From JAGOCV01 sp049445855 (GTDB lineage Bacteria; Pseudomonadota; Gammaproteobacteria; Burkholderiales; Burkholderiaceae_C), in NCBI RefSeq assembly GCF_049445855.1, contig NZ_JBMSDV010000006.1:1-64000 (forward strand): DNA of 64,000 bases. The letters are read 5' to 3'. The first letter of the stretch is position 1; the number at the start of each line of letters is the position of its first letter. This document shows, one piece after another, positions 14,752 through 24,353 of the stretch. Below the pieces are notes generated by a model. That model ran no database searches and was not told the DNA's origin. It saw only the letters and a list, made by a program, of their open reading frames with translations. The position numbers and the translations under genes were made by a program.

Positions 14752-17109
14752 TCAGCGGCTCAATCCCTTCAGTTTTGCGAATGCAGAAGCCATTGCAGTG
14801 CCTCCGGCTGTGGCGTCCGGGCGACGCTGTTGCCCGCGGCCTGCCGGTTCGAAGCGGTTGCCCTGCCCTGCGGCCTTGCCACCACCCGCGCGCGCGGGGG
14901 CATCGAGCTTCATGGTCAGGCTGATGCGCTTGCGGGCAACGTCCACCTCCAGCACGCGCACCTTCACGATATCGCCGGTCTTCACGACCTCGCGTGCGTC
15001 GTTCACGAAGCGGTTGCTGAGCTGGCTCACGTGGACCAGCCCGTCCTGGTGGACGCCGAGATCGACGAACGCGCCGAACTGCGCCACATTGCTCACCGTG
15101 CCCTCGAGCTCCATGCCTTCCTTGAGGTCGACGATGTCTTCGACGCCTTCATTGAAGCGGGCGACCTTGAAATCGGGGCGCGGGTCGCGGCCCGGCTTCT
15201 CCAGTTCGGAGAGGATGTCCTTCACCGTGATGACGCCGAACTTCTCGTTGGCGAACAGCTCAGGCTTGAGCGTCTTGAGCATGTCCGCCCGGCCCATCAG
15301 CTCGGCGATCGGCTTGCCTGTTTTCTCGATCATGCTTTCGACGACCGGATAGGTTTCCGGGTGCACGCCAGTCACGTCCAGCGGATTCGTTCCGCCGCGG
15401 ATGCGCAGGAAGCCGGCACTCTGCTCGAACGTCTTGGCCCCGAAGCCGGTCACATCCAGCAACTGCTTGCGGCTGCCGAATGCGCCGTTGGCTTCGCGCC
15501 AGCGAACGACCGCCTTGGCCACGCTGGCCGACAGCCCCGATACGCGAGAGAGCAGCGGCACGCTGGCGGTGTTCAGGTCCACGCCGACCGAGTTCACGCA
15601 GTCTTCCACCACGGCGTCGAGCATGCGCGCCAGTTCACTCTGGTTCACGTCGTGCTGGTACTGCCCGACACCGATGCTCTTGGGGTCGATCTTCACGAGC
15701 TCGGCCAGCGGGTCCTGCAGGCGGCGCGCGATGCTGGCTGCGCCGCGCAGGCTCACGTCCACGTCGGGCATTTCCTGGCTGGCGAACTCGCTGGCGGAAT
15801 ACACCGACGCGCCTGCTTCGCTGACCACCACCTTCTCGATCTGCAACTCGGGCGCTCCAGCCTGGGCACTCATCTTCGCCAGCAGCTTGATGAGGTCGCC
15901 AGCGAGCTTGTCCGTCTCGCGGCTGGCCGTCCCGTTGCCGATGGCGATGAGGTTGACGCTGTGCCTGGCGCACAGCTTGCCGAGTGTGTGCAAGGAGCCT
16001 TCCCAGTCCTTGCGCGGTTCATGGGGGAATACGGTGGCGGTGTCGACCAGCTTGCCTGTGGCGTCGACCACGGCCACCTTCACGCCGGTGCGGATGCCGG
16101 GGTCCAGCCCCAACACGACGCGCGGGCCGGCCGGTGCGGCCAGCAGCAGGTCGCGCAGGTTGTCGGCGAAGACCTTGATGGCGACCTTCTCGGCCTCTTC
16201 GCGCAGGCGCGAGAACAGGTCGCGTTCGGTGGACAGGGACAGCTTCACGCGCCAGGTCCAGGCCACCGTCTTGCGGATCAGGTCGTCGGCAGCGCGCCCC
16301 TGGTGGCTCCAGCCCAGATGCAGCGCAATCTTGCCTTCCGCGATGGACGGTTTACCCGGCTCGGGCTCCACCGGCAGCACCAGCTTGGCGTCCAGGATGT
16401 CCTGCGCGCGGCCGCGGAACACGGCCAGCGCGCGGTGCGACGGCACGCGGCCGATGGGTTCGTCGTACTCGAAATAGTCGCGGAACTTGGCAACGTCGGG
16501 GTTGTTCTCGTCCTTGCCCGCCATGAGCGAGGAGCGCAGCAGGCCCTCGGTCCAGAGCCACTGGCGCATCTGCTGCACCAGCGCGGCGTCTTCTGCCCAG
16601 CGCTCGGAAAGGATGTCGCGCACGCCGTCCAGCACAGCTGGCACGGTAGAGAAATCGAGACCGTCGACCGGGGGCTTCACGAAAGCCTGCGCCTCGGTTT
16701 GCGGGTCGAGCGTCGGGTCGGCGAACAGCTTGTCGGCCAGCGGCTCGATGCCGGCTTCGCGCGCCATCTGACCCTTGGTACGGCGGCGCGGCTTGAAGGG
16801 CAGGTACAGGTCTTCCAGCTCCTGCTTGGTCGGTGCGGCGACGATGGCGGCCAGCAGTTCGGGGGTGAGCTTGCCCTGCTCCTCGATGCTCTTGACCACG
16901 GCTTCGCGGCGTTCTTCGAGTTCGCGCAGGTAGGCCAGTCGAGCCTCCAGTTCGCGCAGTTGCACGTCGTCCAGGCCATCGGTGGCCTCCTTGCGGTATC
17001 GCGCGATGAAGGGCACCGTGGCGCCTCCGTCCAGCAGTTCGACGGCGGCCTTCACCTGGCCTTCCGCGACTTTGAGTTCCTGGGCTATCTGGCGGATGAT
17101 TTTCAGCAT
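14752..17109 (-). CDS. tex: Tex-family S1 RNA-binding transcription accessory protein
   Basis: This 785-residue protein is a full-length Tex. In order it has the helical N-terminal region with PFIARYRKEATDGLDDVQLR, the YqgF-like fold with VVLGLDPGIRTGVKVAVVD, tandem helix-hairpin-helix motifs (LSASVAKAVVRWREANG, TGFGAKTFEQSAGFLR) and a C-terminal S1 domain from GMELEGTVSNVAQFGAFVDL to RKRISLTMKLD. The basic Gly/Arg tail is usual. The ATG at 17109 begins MLKIIRQIAQEL as in the family; an open frame extending to 18228 runs against the antiporter gene and is a shadow. It is divergent from kefB across 138 bases. Confidence 0.95.
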   Translation of the reverse strand: MLKIIRQIAQELKVAEGQVKAAVELLDGGATVPFIARYRKEATDGLDDVQLRELEARLAYLRELEERREAVVKSIEEQGKLTPELLAAIVAAPTKQELEDLYLPFKPRRRTKGQMAREAGIEPLADKLFADPTLDPQTEAQAFVKPPVDGLDFSTVPAVLDGVRDILSERWAEDAALVQQMRQWLWTEGLLRSSLMAGKDENNPDVAKFRDYFEYDEPIGRVPSHRALAVFRGRAQDILDAKLVLPVEPEPGKPSIAEGKIALHLGWSHQGRAADDLIRKTVAWTWRVKLSLSTERDLFSRLREEAEKVAIKVFADNLRDLLLAAPAGPRVVLGLDPGIRTGVKVAVVDATGKLVDTATVFPHEPRKDWEGSLHTLGKLCARHSVNLIAIGNGTASRETDKLAGDLIKLLAKMSAQAGAPELQIEKVVVSEAGASVYSASEFASQEMPDVDVSLRGAASIARRLQDPLAELVKIDPKSIGVGQYQHDVNQSELARMLDAVVEDCVNSVGVDLNTASVPLLSRVSGLSASVAKAVVRWREANGAFGSRKQLLDVTGFGAKTFEQSAGFLRIRGGTNPLDVTGVHPETYPVVESMIEKTGKPIAELMGRADMLKTLKPELFANEKFGVITVKDILSELEKPGRDPRPDFKVARFNEGVEDIVDLKEGMELEGTVSNVAQFGAFVDLGVHQDGLVHVSQLSNRFVNDAREVVKTGDIVKVRVLEVDVARKRISLTMKLDAPARAGGGKAAGQGNRFEPAGRGQQRRPDATAGGTAMASAFAKLKGLSR

Positions 17110-17247
17110 GTCTCTCTGGATGGTCTCTCGGGGAAAGCGGGCGAGTTTGCCACAGCCCCATGCCCCTTCCGGGGCGCGGTGAAGCTGCGGGCAGTTACCA
17201 TCGTCACCAATTGAAAACCACACACCAAAACAGAAGCGGGAGCATCG

Positions 17248-19113
17248 ATGGCTGTCGATAACGCGGGAGAACTGGGCAAGGTCGTCGTGCTGCTGGCCGC
17301 CGGCGTCGTTGCGGTGCCACTGTTCCGCCGGCTGGGCCTCGGCTCGGTGCTCGGCTACCTCGCCGCCGGCCTGATCATCGGCCCGTTCGGCTTCGGCTTT
17401 TTCAGCGAGCCCCAGCACATCCTCCACGTGGCTGAGCTCGGCGTGGTGATGTTCCTCTTCGTCATCGGCCTCGAAATGCAGCCCTCGCGCCTGTGGTCGC
17501 TGCGCAAGGCGATTTTCGGGCTGGGGCTGGCGCAGGTGGTGGCCTGCGGTGCGTTGCTGACCGGGCTGGGCATCCTGTTCGGCCTGTCCGCACCGGTGGC
17601 TTTCATCGCGGCCATGGGCTTCGTGCTCACCTCCACCGCGACGGTGATGCAACTGATGGACGAGCAGGGCTTCACGTCCACCACGCGCGGACAGCACATC
17701 GTCTCGATCCTGCTGCTGGAAGACCTGGCCATCGTGCCCTTGCTGGCCATCGTGGCGGCGCTCTCCCCCGAGAACTCGAACAACGGCCCGGCCGTGTCCC
17801 GCTGGGTGACGGTGGGCATCGCCCTTGCCGCGCTTGCGGGGTTGATCGCCGTGAGCAAATGGGTGCTGAACCCCATGTTCCGCGTGCTCGCCAACTCCAA
17901 GGCGCGCGAGGTCATGACGGCTGCCGCGCTGCTCGTGGTGCTCGGCGCTGCATTGGCCATGGACTGGGGCGGCCTCTCGATGGCGATGGGCGCGTTTGCT
18001 GCCGGCGTGATGCTGTCCGAATCGACATTCCGTCATCAGCTGGAGGCGGACATCGAGCCGTTCCGCGGCATCCTGCTCGGCCTCTTCTTCATGAGCGTGG
18101 GCATGTCGCTCAACATCCCGCTGGTGCTGGCCGACTGGCCGCGCATCGTGGCGGCGGTGCTGGCATTCATGGTGCTCAAGGCGATCGGCATCTATGTGGT
18201 CGCGCGCATCGCCAAGGCGAACCACCACGACGCGCTGGAGCGTGCCGGTGTCATGGCGCAGGGCGGCGAATTCGCGTTCGTGCTGTTCTCGGCTGCTGCC
18301 GCGGGCGGCATCATCGACGCACCGATGAACGCGGTGCTGACGGCGGCCATCATCATCTCGATGGCACTCACGCCGCTCATCGTCATCGGCATGGGCCGCA
18401 TGCTGCCCAAGGAAGAGAAAGCGCCCGAGAGCATGGAAGGCATCGACGAGCCGCAGGACGTGTCGGGCACGGTGCTCGTCATCGGCTTCGGCCGCTTCGG
18501 GCAGATCGCTTCACTGTCGCTGCTGGCGCGTGGCGTGGACACCATCATCATCGAGCGTGACACGGACATGATCCGTTCCGCGCTGCGCTTCGGCTTCAAG
18601 CTGTACTACGGCGACGGCACGCGGGCCGACGTGCTGCATGCCAGCGGCGCGGGCAAGGCCAAGGCCATCATGGTCTGCGTGGACGACAAGGAAACCATCA
18701 ACCATGTCGTCGACCTGATCAAGCGCGAATATCCGCTCACGCCGATCCTGGCACGTGCGTTCGATCGCCAGCACGCGGCCGAACTGATCAAAAAGGGCGT
18801 GGCTTTCCAGTTGCGCGAGACTTTCGAGTCCGCCCTTGCCTTCGGTGCGGAAGCGCTGCGTGAGCTCGGTGTGGCGGACGCCGATGTGCGGGAAGTCACC
18901 AAGACCGTGCGGCGTCGCGATGCCGAGCGCCTGCAAGCCGAGCTTTCCGGTCGCCGTCTGGACGAGCAGACGCTGCAGGGCAACCGATGGGCGCCGACGC
19001 CGCTCATCAAGCCGCAGCGCGAAGGCAAGGCGCTCAACGAAGAGGCCGCCCAGGCGATCGAAGGCGAGGAAGACGATGAACAGTCGCCGGCCGCCGCTGA
19101 ACCGGCGCGCTGA
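17248..19113 (+). CDS. kefB: KefB-type monovalent cation:proton antiporter with TrkA-N domain
   Basis: This 621-residue inner-membrane protein is of the CPA2 family. About 12-13 membrane helices fill residues 8-390, starting with VVVLLAAGVVAVPLF and including the GLEMQPSRLW block. A RCK/TrkA-N domain follows with the dinucleotide motif VLVIGFGRFGQ and the acidic strand end IIIERD. The C-terminal tail of about 60 residues is charged and disordered. Such proteins couple K+ (or Na+) efflux to proton entry under control of the RCK domain. The start at 17248 has GGGAG nine bases upstream. No ancillary KefG-type gene is adjacent. Confidence 0.9.
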   Translation: MAVDNAGELGKVVVLLAAGVVAVPLFRRLGLGSVLGYLAAGLIIGPFGFGFFSEPQHILHVAELGVVMFLFVIGLEMQPSRLWSLRKAIFGLGLAQVVACGALLTGLGILFGLSAPVAFIAAMGFVLTSTATVMQLMDEQGFTSTTRGQHIVSILLLEDLAIVPLLAIVAALSPENSNNGPAVSRWVTVGIALAALAGLIAVSKWVLNPMFRVLANSKAREVMTAAALLVVLGAALAMDWGGLSMAMGAFAAGVMLSESTFRHQLEADIEPFRGILLGLFFMSVGMSLNIPLVLADWPRIVAAVLAFMVLKAIGIYVVARIAKANHHDALERAGVMAQGGEFAFVLFSAAAAGGIIDAPMNAVLTAAIIISMALTPLIVIGMGRMLPKEEKAPESMEGIDEPQDVSGTVLVIGFGRFGQIASLSLLARGVDTIIIERDTDMIRSALRFGFKLYYGDGTRADVLHASGAGKAKAIMVCVDDKETINHVVDLIKREYPLTPILARAFDRQHAAELIKKGVAFQLRETFESALAFGAEALRELGVADADVREVTKTVRRRDAERLQAELSGRRLDEQTLQGNRWAPTPLIKPQREGKALNEEAAQAIEGEEDDEQSPAAAEPAR

Positions 19114-19135
19114 CCGGCTGCTGCCCGCTCCGTAG

Positions 19136-19927
19136 TCAGTAGCGGATATTGAAGTTGACCTTGGGCAAGGGTGCCCGGCGGACTTGTTTCTGGGGCTGGC
19201 CCGGTGGCTGCTTCTGCTTGCTCGGCCACCAGGCGCTGGAGAACAGGTGGGTGAGCTTGATGTCGTCCGGCAGGGTCTGCGCCTGATGCTCCCAGGGCCA
19301 GGCGCCCCAGGTGCGACGCGGCAGTTCGGCGATGCGCCCTTCCCGGCTGCCCGAAAGGAATTCGTTCATCACGTGCGTGAAGACCCGGGGGCCGGTCAGC
19401 TCCAGCGTGAAAAAGTCCATTTGGCTGATGCCGGCCAGATCCTGTGGCGAAAAGCGCGAGACGTAATAGGCAATGCGCTCGAGCAGCAATGCCAGTGCGG
19501 GATGGCCGGGCGGCGCGCAGAACGCCCACTGTGCGAACTGCTGCGGAATGCAGAAGCGCCGCACGTAGCTGCCGAAGCCCTCCGGCCATTCGGTCGGCAC
19601 CATCTCCGGGCAGATCACCATCGCGTCCGCCGAAAGGTCCACATAGCTGTGCAGTGGCGCGCGGCAGATGGTGTCCACGTCCACATACAGACCGCCCAGT
19701 TCGTGGATGGCGGCGTACCGGAAGAAGTCTGCCTTCTGCACCGGCAGCGGCAAGGCGTCGTAGGTTTTCAGGAAATGCGGCAGGCGCGTCGCGATCAGGT
19801 CGTGGCACTGCGCATCGTCGAAGAAGAGGTATTCGTAGCCGGGATGCTGCGCAACCCAGGTCTGCCTCAGCTCCTGCTGGATGGAGGGGTCGCGCTGCGT
19901 CTGGATGATTCGGCGGGGAACGGCCAT
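19136..19927 (-). CDS. GT32-type glycosyltransferase with DXD motif
   Basis: This 263-residue protein matches the OCH1/GT32 group of sugar transferases. It begins with PRRIIQTQRDPSIQQELRQTW and has the key GGLYVDVDT segment, where D-x-D binds the metal-nucleotide sugar. The N-terminal stretch FFDDAQCHDLI and QKADFFRYAAIHELGG complete the family pattern. No membrane helix is seen, so it works in the cytoplasm or on the inner membrane face, probably on lipopolysaccharide or capsule. I begin at 19927 because the family N-terminus starts here. It converges on kefB and no other sugar gene is nearby, so the acceptor is unknown. Confidence 0.82.
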   Translation of the reverse strand: MAVPRRIIQTQRDPSIQQELRQTWVAQHPGYEYLFFDDAQCHDLIATRLPHFLKTYDALPLPVQKADFFRYAAIHELGGLYVDVDTICRAPLHSYVDLSADAMVICPEMVPTEWPEGFGSYVRRFCIPQQFAQWAFCAPPGHPALALLLERIAYYVSRFSPQDLAGISQMDFFTLELTGPRVFTHVMNEFLSGSREGRIAELPRRTWGAWPWEHQAQTLPDDIKLTHLFSSAWWPSKQKQPPGQPQKQVRRAPLPKVNFNIRY

Positions 19928-20031
19928 TCGCGGATTGTCGCGCAGGTCACCATGGGGGGCTGGCCGCGCCGGGCTGGGCGTATCACAATGACCTGCTGGC
20001 ACGGCCAGTGCCATCAGACCGGAGACCTCCC

Positions 20032-20817
20032 ATGCCCGTTGCACCTCACGTCGTCCCTCGCGTCAAGCTTCGTTCCCTCGCCGTCTGCGCGTCGATGACG
20101 CTTGTGGCCGGTCAGCTGATGGCGCAGCAGGCAGCTCCGGCCTCCCACTGCGAAGCGCGCAGCGGCGCCGTGCTCAATCCCGTGATCGAGCTCTACACCT
20201 CCGAAGGTTGCTCGTCCTGCCCGCCTGCGGACCAGTGGCTGTCTACCCTGAAAGCCGGGCAGGCCCGGACCGGTGCTGTCGTGCAGGCCTTCCACGTCGG
20301 GTACTGGGACTACATCGGCTGGGTGGACCGCTTCGCCGCGCCGGCCCACACGCAGCGGCAACGCGAAGTCGCGCTGTCCAACCGGCTGCGCAACATCTAC
20401 ACCCCGCAGGTGGTGCGCAACGGCAAGGACTGGCGGGGCTGGCCGGGCTCCGCGCTGAGTCCGGGCAAGCCGGCGGACGAGCAGGCGCGCGCGGCCATCA
20501 CCTTGCGCCGCACGGGAACGCAGAGCTTCGAAGCCGTCGTGCAACCCGCCGAAGGCGTGCAGCGCTGGGCGGCCTACTGGACGGTCACCGAGCACGGCCA
20601 CAGTTCGCGCGTGAAGGCCGGTGAAAACCGGGGCGAGTACCTGCAACACGATTTCGTCGTGCGCCAGTACACGCCGGTCGGCGAATACCGCGGTGGACAG
20701 ACGCTCAGGCTGGAAACCGTCGCGCCGCTGGCGGCACACGCCCGGCAGGTGAACCTGGTGGTGTACGAGCCCGAAAGCGGCAAGCCCTTGCAGGGCCTGT
20801 CGGCGGTGTGCAGCTGA
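20032..20817 (+). CDS. DUF1223 thioredoxin-like exported protein
   Basis: This 261-residue protein starts at an ATG with GGAG seven bases upstream. An N-terminal signal sequence (about 12-30, ending near LMAQQA) points to export. The body is DUF1223, a thioredoxin-like fold with the CxxC motif in LYTSEGCSSCPPADQW and the YWDYIGW segment that follows. The family is widespread in proteobacteria with no settled function; a periplasmic thiol-redox role is the natural guess. It is divergent from the glycosyltransferase and converges on the SDR gene. A six-base hairpin at 20829-20850 lies between the genes but lacks a T-run. Confidence 0.85.
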   Translation: MPVAPHVVPRVKLRSLAVCASMTLVAGQLMAQQAAPASHCEARSGAVLNPVIELYTSEGCSSCPPADQWLSTLKAGQARTGAVVQAFHVGYWDYIGWVDRFAAPAHTQRQREVALSNRLRNIYTPQVVRNGKDWRGWPGSALSPGKPADEQARAAITLRRTGTQSFEAVVQPAEGVQRWAAYWTVTEHGHSSRVKAGENRGEYLQHDFVVRQYTPVGEYRGGQTLRLETVAPLAAHARQVNLVVYEPESGKPLQGLSAVCS

Positions 20818-20844
20818 CGCGGCTTCCCGCCTGACCCGCCAGGA

Positions 20845-21753
20845 TCAGGCAGCCCGCAGCGCCGCCTTCAGCTGCACGCCGATCTCTGGCCGCTCGGCAA
20901 ACGGGTCGGGCGGGTTGTGGCCTTCGACGATGGCTTCCATGCGGCTCGCCACGTTGGCCAGCGCCTTCGGGTGGCTGTAGATGTAGAACTGGTCGGCCTC
21001 GATCGCGTCGAAAACCTTCTGCGCGACTTCGCCAGCGGTGATCTTGCCGGAGCCCACGGCCTTGTCGGTCATGGCCTGGCTGATGATCTGGCTCTTCGTC
21101 GGCTTGTCGGCTGCGAGCGCGCCGCCGGGGCGGTTGCGGTGGCTCTGGCTGATGCCGGTCTGCACGAAGTACGGGCACAGCACGCTCGCGCCGATCTGGT
21201 CGGTGACGAGGCGCAGGTCCTGGTAGAGCGACTCGGTCAGGCTCACCACGGCATGCTTGGTGACGTTGTAGACGCCCATGTTGGGCGGTGTCAGCAGGCC
21301 GGCCATGCTGGCGGTGTTGACGATGTGGCCCTGCCACTGCGGATCCTTGCGGGCTGCCTCCAGCATCATCGGCGTGAACAGGCGCACGCCGTGCACCACG
21401 CCCCAGACGTTCACGCCCATCACCCACTCCCAGTCGGCGATGGTGTTTTCCCAGATCAGCCCGCCCGCGCCGACGCCCGCGTTGTTGAATACGAAGTTCG
21501 GTGCGCCGAAGCGCTGCTGCACGTCGGCTGCCAGTTGCTCCATGGCTTTCGCGTCGGCCACGTCCACCTTGCGCGCCAGCACCTGGGCGCCGGCGGCTTC
21601 CATTTCGGCCTTCGCCTTGTCCAGCGCATCCTGCTGCACGTCCACCAGCACGAGGTTCATGCCGCGCGCTGCGCCGATGCGCGCGCACTCGAGCCCGAAG
21701 CCCGAGCCTGCGCCGGTGAGGACGGCGGTCCTGCCCTCGAAGTTGTCGATCAT
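20845..21753 (-). CDS. Short-chain dehydrogenase/reductase (last gene of the acyl-CoA operon)
   Basis: This 302-residue protein is a classical SDR. The cofactor loop TGAGSGFG is at 14-21, NNAGVG marks the central strand and the catalytic pair is in YNVTK. The acidic residue after the second strand (LVLVDV) favours NAD. The start overlaps the GST stop by four bases (21750-21753). It is the most downstream of thirteen tightly spaced minus-strand genes and likely oxidises or reduces a hydroxy or keto intermediate in that pathway. Confidence 0.9.
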   Translation of the reverse strand: MIDNFEGRTAVLTGAGSGFGLECARIGAARGMNLVLVDVQQDALDKAKAEMEAAGAQVLARKVDVADAKAMEQLAADVQQRFGAPNFVFNNAGVGAGGLIWENTIADWEWVMGVNVWGVVHGVRLFTPMMLEAARKDPQWQGHIVNTASMAGLLTPPNMGVYNVTKHAVVSLTESLYQDLRLVTDQIGASVLCPYFVQTGISQSHRNRPGGALAADKPTKSQIISQAMTDKAVGSGKITAGEVAQKVFDAIEADQFYIYSHPKALANVASRMEAIVEGHNPPDPFAERPEIGVQLKAALRAA

Positions 21754-22703
21754 GTGGTCTCCACTTGTTTGAGTACGTATCCGATGCGGGGGAAATGAAC
21801 GTGCACGGTGCCGACGCGTTCACCGGTGCGGCGCAGCGTGTAGTGCATGCGCGTGGCAGCGACGAGCTCGCCCTCGGTCGGTTCGGTGCCGAAGCTTTCG
21901 GCTGCGATGGTGACGCGGCTTCCGAGCGGGATGCCGTGGTCGTCCTGGAACGGCGCATCGACCACCGGCACGGGCTGCGCCTGGGCTGCTGTTTCGATGG
22001 CGTCGGCAGAACGGATCTTTTCCATCGTGCAGTGGCCGATTGCGGCCATGCGGTCCATCCAGTCGAGCACGGCAGGGGTGGCGTCGAGCACGCCGGCCAT
22101 CGGCGGCACACGCGTACGCGTGAACCACAGGGGGTGATAGGCGGAAAAGTCGGCGACGCAAGGCAATTCGCCCAGCAGGTAGGGGCCGTCATCCAGCATG
22201 TCCGACAGCCGCCGCAGGTACGAGCGGTACGCAGGGAGCGCATCGGCAGGCCGCAGGCGCAGCATGCCCGTGCTCATGGCCTTGCGGTCGTCGCCGAAAG
22301 CCTTGAGCGCTTCGGGTGGCGCACCCGCGAACAGGTGCGCAGCGCCCTTGGGGCCGAGGTTGTGCGCCATGGCCGCCCAGAACAGCGTGCTGTCGGCCCA
22401 CTGCGCGAGCGTGCGCGCCATGCCCTTGGAGGGCTCGGGGTAGAGCGAGGGCATCGGCTGCAGATGTTCGAGCACGTCGAAGATGAGCGCGGTATCGCAG
22501 TAGATGTCCGCGCCGATCTGCAGCACCGGTGTGCGCCGGTAGCCGCCGGTCAACTCCAGCAGGTCCGGCTTGGGCGCGATGTTCGGGATGATCACCGACT
22601 TCCACGCGAGCTGCTTGTAGCCCAGCGCGAGGCGCAGCTTCTCGGAGAACGGCGAGGTTGCGTAGTGGTGAAGGATGATGTCGGGCAGGATCGGGTCGCT
22701 CAT
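21750..22703 (-). CDS. Glutathione S-transferase family protein
   Basis: This 317-residue protein has an N-terminal thioredoxin-fold GST domain (IILHHYATSPFSEKLRLAL, then GYRRTPVLQIGADIYCDT) and an all-helical C-terminal domain with LLGELPCVADFSAYHPLW. It is about 100 residues longer than a simple GST. The extra C-terminal part (about 215-317) is a small beta-rich domain of unknown role. It starts two bases after the acyl-CoA dehydrogenase gene and overlaps the SDR gene. Its place in a catabolic operon suggests glutathione-dependent removal of a reactive intermediate. Confidence 0.87.
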   Translation of the reverse strand: MSDPILPDIILHHYATSPFSEKLRLALGYKQLAWKSVIIPNIAPKPDLLELTGGYRRTPVLQIGADIYCDTALIFDVLEHLQPMPSLYPEPSKGMARTLAQWADSTLFWAAMAHNLGPKGAAHLFAGAPPEALKAFGDDRKAMSTGMLRLRPADALPAYRSYLRRLSDMLDDGPYLLGELPCVADFSAYHPLWFTRTRVPPMAGVLDATPAVLDWMDRMAAIGHCTMEKIRSADAIETAAQAQPVPVVDAPFQDDHGIPLGSRVTIAAESFGTEPTEGELVAATRMHYTLRRTGERVGTVHVHFPRIGYVLKQVETT

Positions 22704-22705
22704 GG

Positions 22706-24352
22706 TCAATCTCCCCGCGGCACGGCGCGCGCGATGATGGTGTCGAAATCGGTGGCCGCACCCAGCGAACCGAAGGCATGCCCCCAGTTGCCGGCCACGC
22801 GTGAATCGCAGAAGGCGGCAAACACGGCGGATGGTGCGGTCTGGTGGAGCAGCGCGGCCTGGATGGCGAGGGCCACGTCCTGCGCAAGGCGGCGTGCTTC
22901 CATTTCCGTGGCCATTTCTTCCACGCGCGTGGGCAGCGCATCGGCCAGGCGGTCGAGTGCCGCATGCGCGCCGCGCACCGGCGCGAGTTCGTGTGCGAGC
23001 GCGGCAGCCGTGTCCTGCTTTCGCAGGGCTCGCAGCAGGTCCAGCGCCATGATGTTGCCCGCGCCTTCCCAGATCGAGTTGAGCGGCATCTCGCGGTAGA
23101 TACGGGCCATGATGCCTTCGCCGCCCTCCTCCACATAGCCGTTGCCGCCCAGGCACTCCATGGCTTCCTGCGCGAAGTGGCTGCCGCGCTTGCAGATCCA
23201 GAACTTGGCGACGGGTGTGAGCAGCCGCGCCATGGCGTTTTCGTGCGGGTCGTCGCGGTGATCGAATGCGCGCGCGAGACGGATCGCCAGCGCCGTGGCC
23301 GCTTCGGACTCCAGCGACAGATCGGCCAGCACGTTCCGCATGAGTGGCTGCTCGATCAGCGGCTTGCCGAACGCCTGCCGCTGCGACGCGTGGTTCAGCG
23401 CGATGGACAGCGCCTGTCGCATCAGGCCGGTGGTGCCCAAGGCGCAGTCGAGCCGCGTCATCGTGCCCATCTCGAGGATCTGCGGGATGCCGCGGCCCTC
23501 TTCGCCCACGAGCCACGCGGCAGCGCCGTGGAATTCCACCTCCGAGCTCGCATTGGCCTTGTTGCCCAGCTTGTCCTTCAGGCGCTGGATGTGCAGCGCA
23601 TTGAGCGTGCCGTCTGGCAACACGCGTGGCAGGAACAGGCACGACAGCCCGCTTTTCGTCTGCGCGAGCACGAGGAAGGCATCGCACATCGGCGCGGAAA
23701 AGAACCACTTGTGGCCGGTGATGCGATAGCGGTCACCCCAATCGTCCTGGCCGTCGGGTTCGGCGCGCGTCGTGTTCGCCCGCACGTCGGAGCCGCCCTG
23801 CTTTTCCGTCATGCCCATACCCATGGTCACGCCGGGCTTGTCGCGCCAGGGAACTAGGCGCGGATCGTAAGCGCGCCGCGTGAGTTGTGGCGCCCAGTCC
23901 GCGTAGATGGCGGGGTTGGCGCGCAGCGCGGGCGTCACCGCATACGTCATGGAGATCGGGCATAGCACCGAAGGCTCGAGCTCGGTGAAGAGCATGAATC
24001 CCGCCGCGCGCAGCACATGGGGGCTTGCCGATTCACCGGCCCACGGGGTGCCGTGCAGGCCGGCTTCCATGGCCGCGCCGATCAGCGTGTGATAGCTCGG
24101 GTGGAACTCCACCCGGTCGATGCGACGGCCGAAACGGTCGTGCGTGTGCAGCTCGGGCAGCTTCGTGTTGGCCAGGCGTGCATGCGTCTGCATGTCCGGA
24201 GAACCGGCGAGCGCGCCGAGTTTCGACAGCGATGCCGTGTCCAGCTTCGGTGCATTGAAACGCAACGCGTCCTGCAGCGGCCGGTTGCCTTCGAACAGGT
24301 TGTAGTCGACCAGCGGTTCGGGCTGGTTGAAGACCTCGTGCGTGGCCTGCAT
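22706..24352 (-). CDS. Acyl-CoA dehydrogenase of the AidB/isovaleryl-type group
   Basis: This 548-residue flavoprotein is longer than standard acyl-CoA dehydrogenases (about 380) and matches the AidB-like group. The signature MTEKQGGSDVRANTT and the ITGHKWFFSAPMCDAFLVLA block are diagnostic of it. ALSIALNHASQRQAFGKPL and CLGGNGYVEE mark the C-terminal FAD domain. AidB proper responds to alkylation damage, but this one sits inside an acyl-CoA operon (one base from the MDR gene, two from GST), so a catabolic dehydrogenase role is at least as likely. Confidence 0.88.
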   Translation of the reverse strand: MQATHEVFNQPEPLVDYNLFEGNRPLQDALRFNAPKLDTASLSKLGALAGSPDMQTHARLANTKLPELHTHDRFGRRIDRVEFHPSYHTLIGAAMEAGLHGTPWAGESASPHVLRAAGFMLFTELEPSVLCPISMTYAVTPALRANPAIYADWAPQLTRRAYDPRLVPWRDKPGVTMGMGMTEKQGGSDVRANTTRAEPDGQDDWGDRYRITGHKWFFSAPMCDAFLVLAQTKSGLSCLFLPRVLPDGTLNALHIQRLKDKLGNKANASSEVEFHGAAAWLVGEEGRGIPQILEMGTMTRLDCALGTTGLMRQALSIALNHASQRQAFGKPLIEQPLMRNVLADLSLESEAATALAIRLARAFDHRDDPHENAMARLLTPVAKFWICKRGSHFAQEAMECLGGNGYVEEGGEGIMARIYREMPLNSIWEGAGNIMALDLLRALRKQDTAAALAHELAPVRGAHAALDRLADALPTRVEEMATEMEARRLAQDVALAIQAALLHQTAPSAVFAAFCDSRVAGNWGHAFGSLGAATDFDTIIARAVPRGD

Positions 24353-24353
24353 G

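Noticed and set aside
14830..17214. 794-codon plus-strand frame
   Set aside because: Antisense to tex; composition is His/Gly/Ala-rich with no motif.
17110..18228. Upstream extension of the tex frame
   Set aside because: Runs antisense to the KefB-type gene and adds His/Arg-rich sequence not found in Tex; the ATG at 17109 gives the family N-terminus.
20829..20850. Terminator after the DUF1223 gene
   Set aside because: Only a six-pair hairpin (GCCTGA/TCAGGC) without a T-run, overlapping the SDR stop codon.
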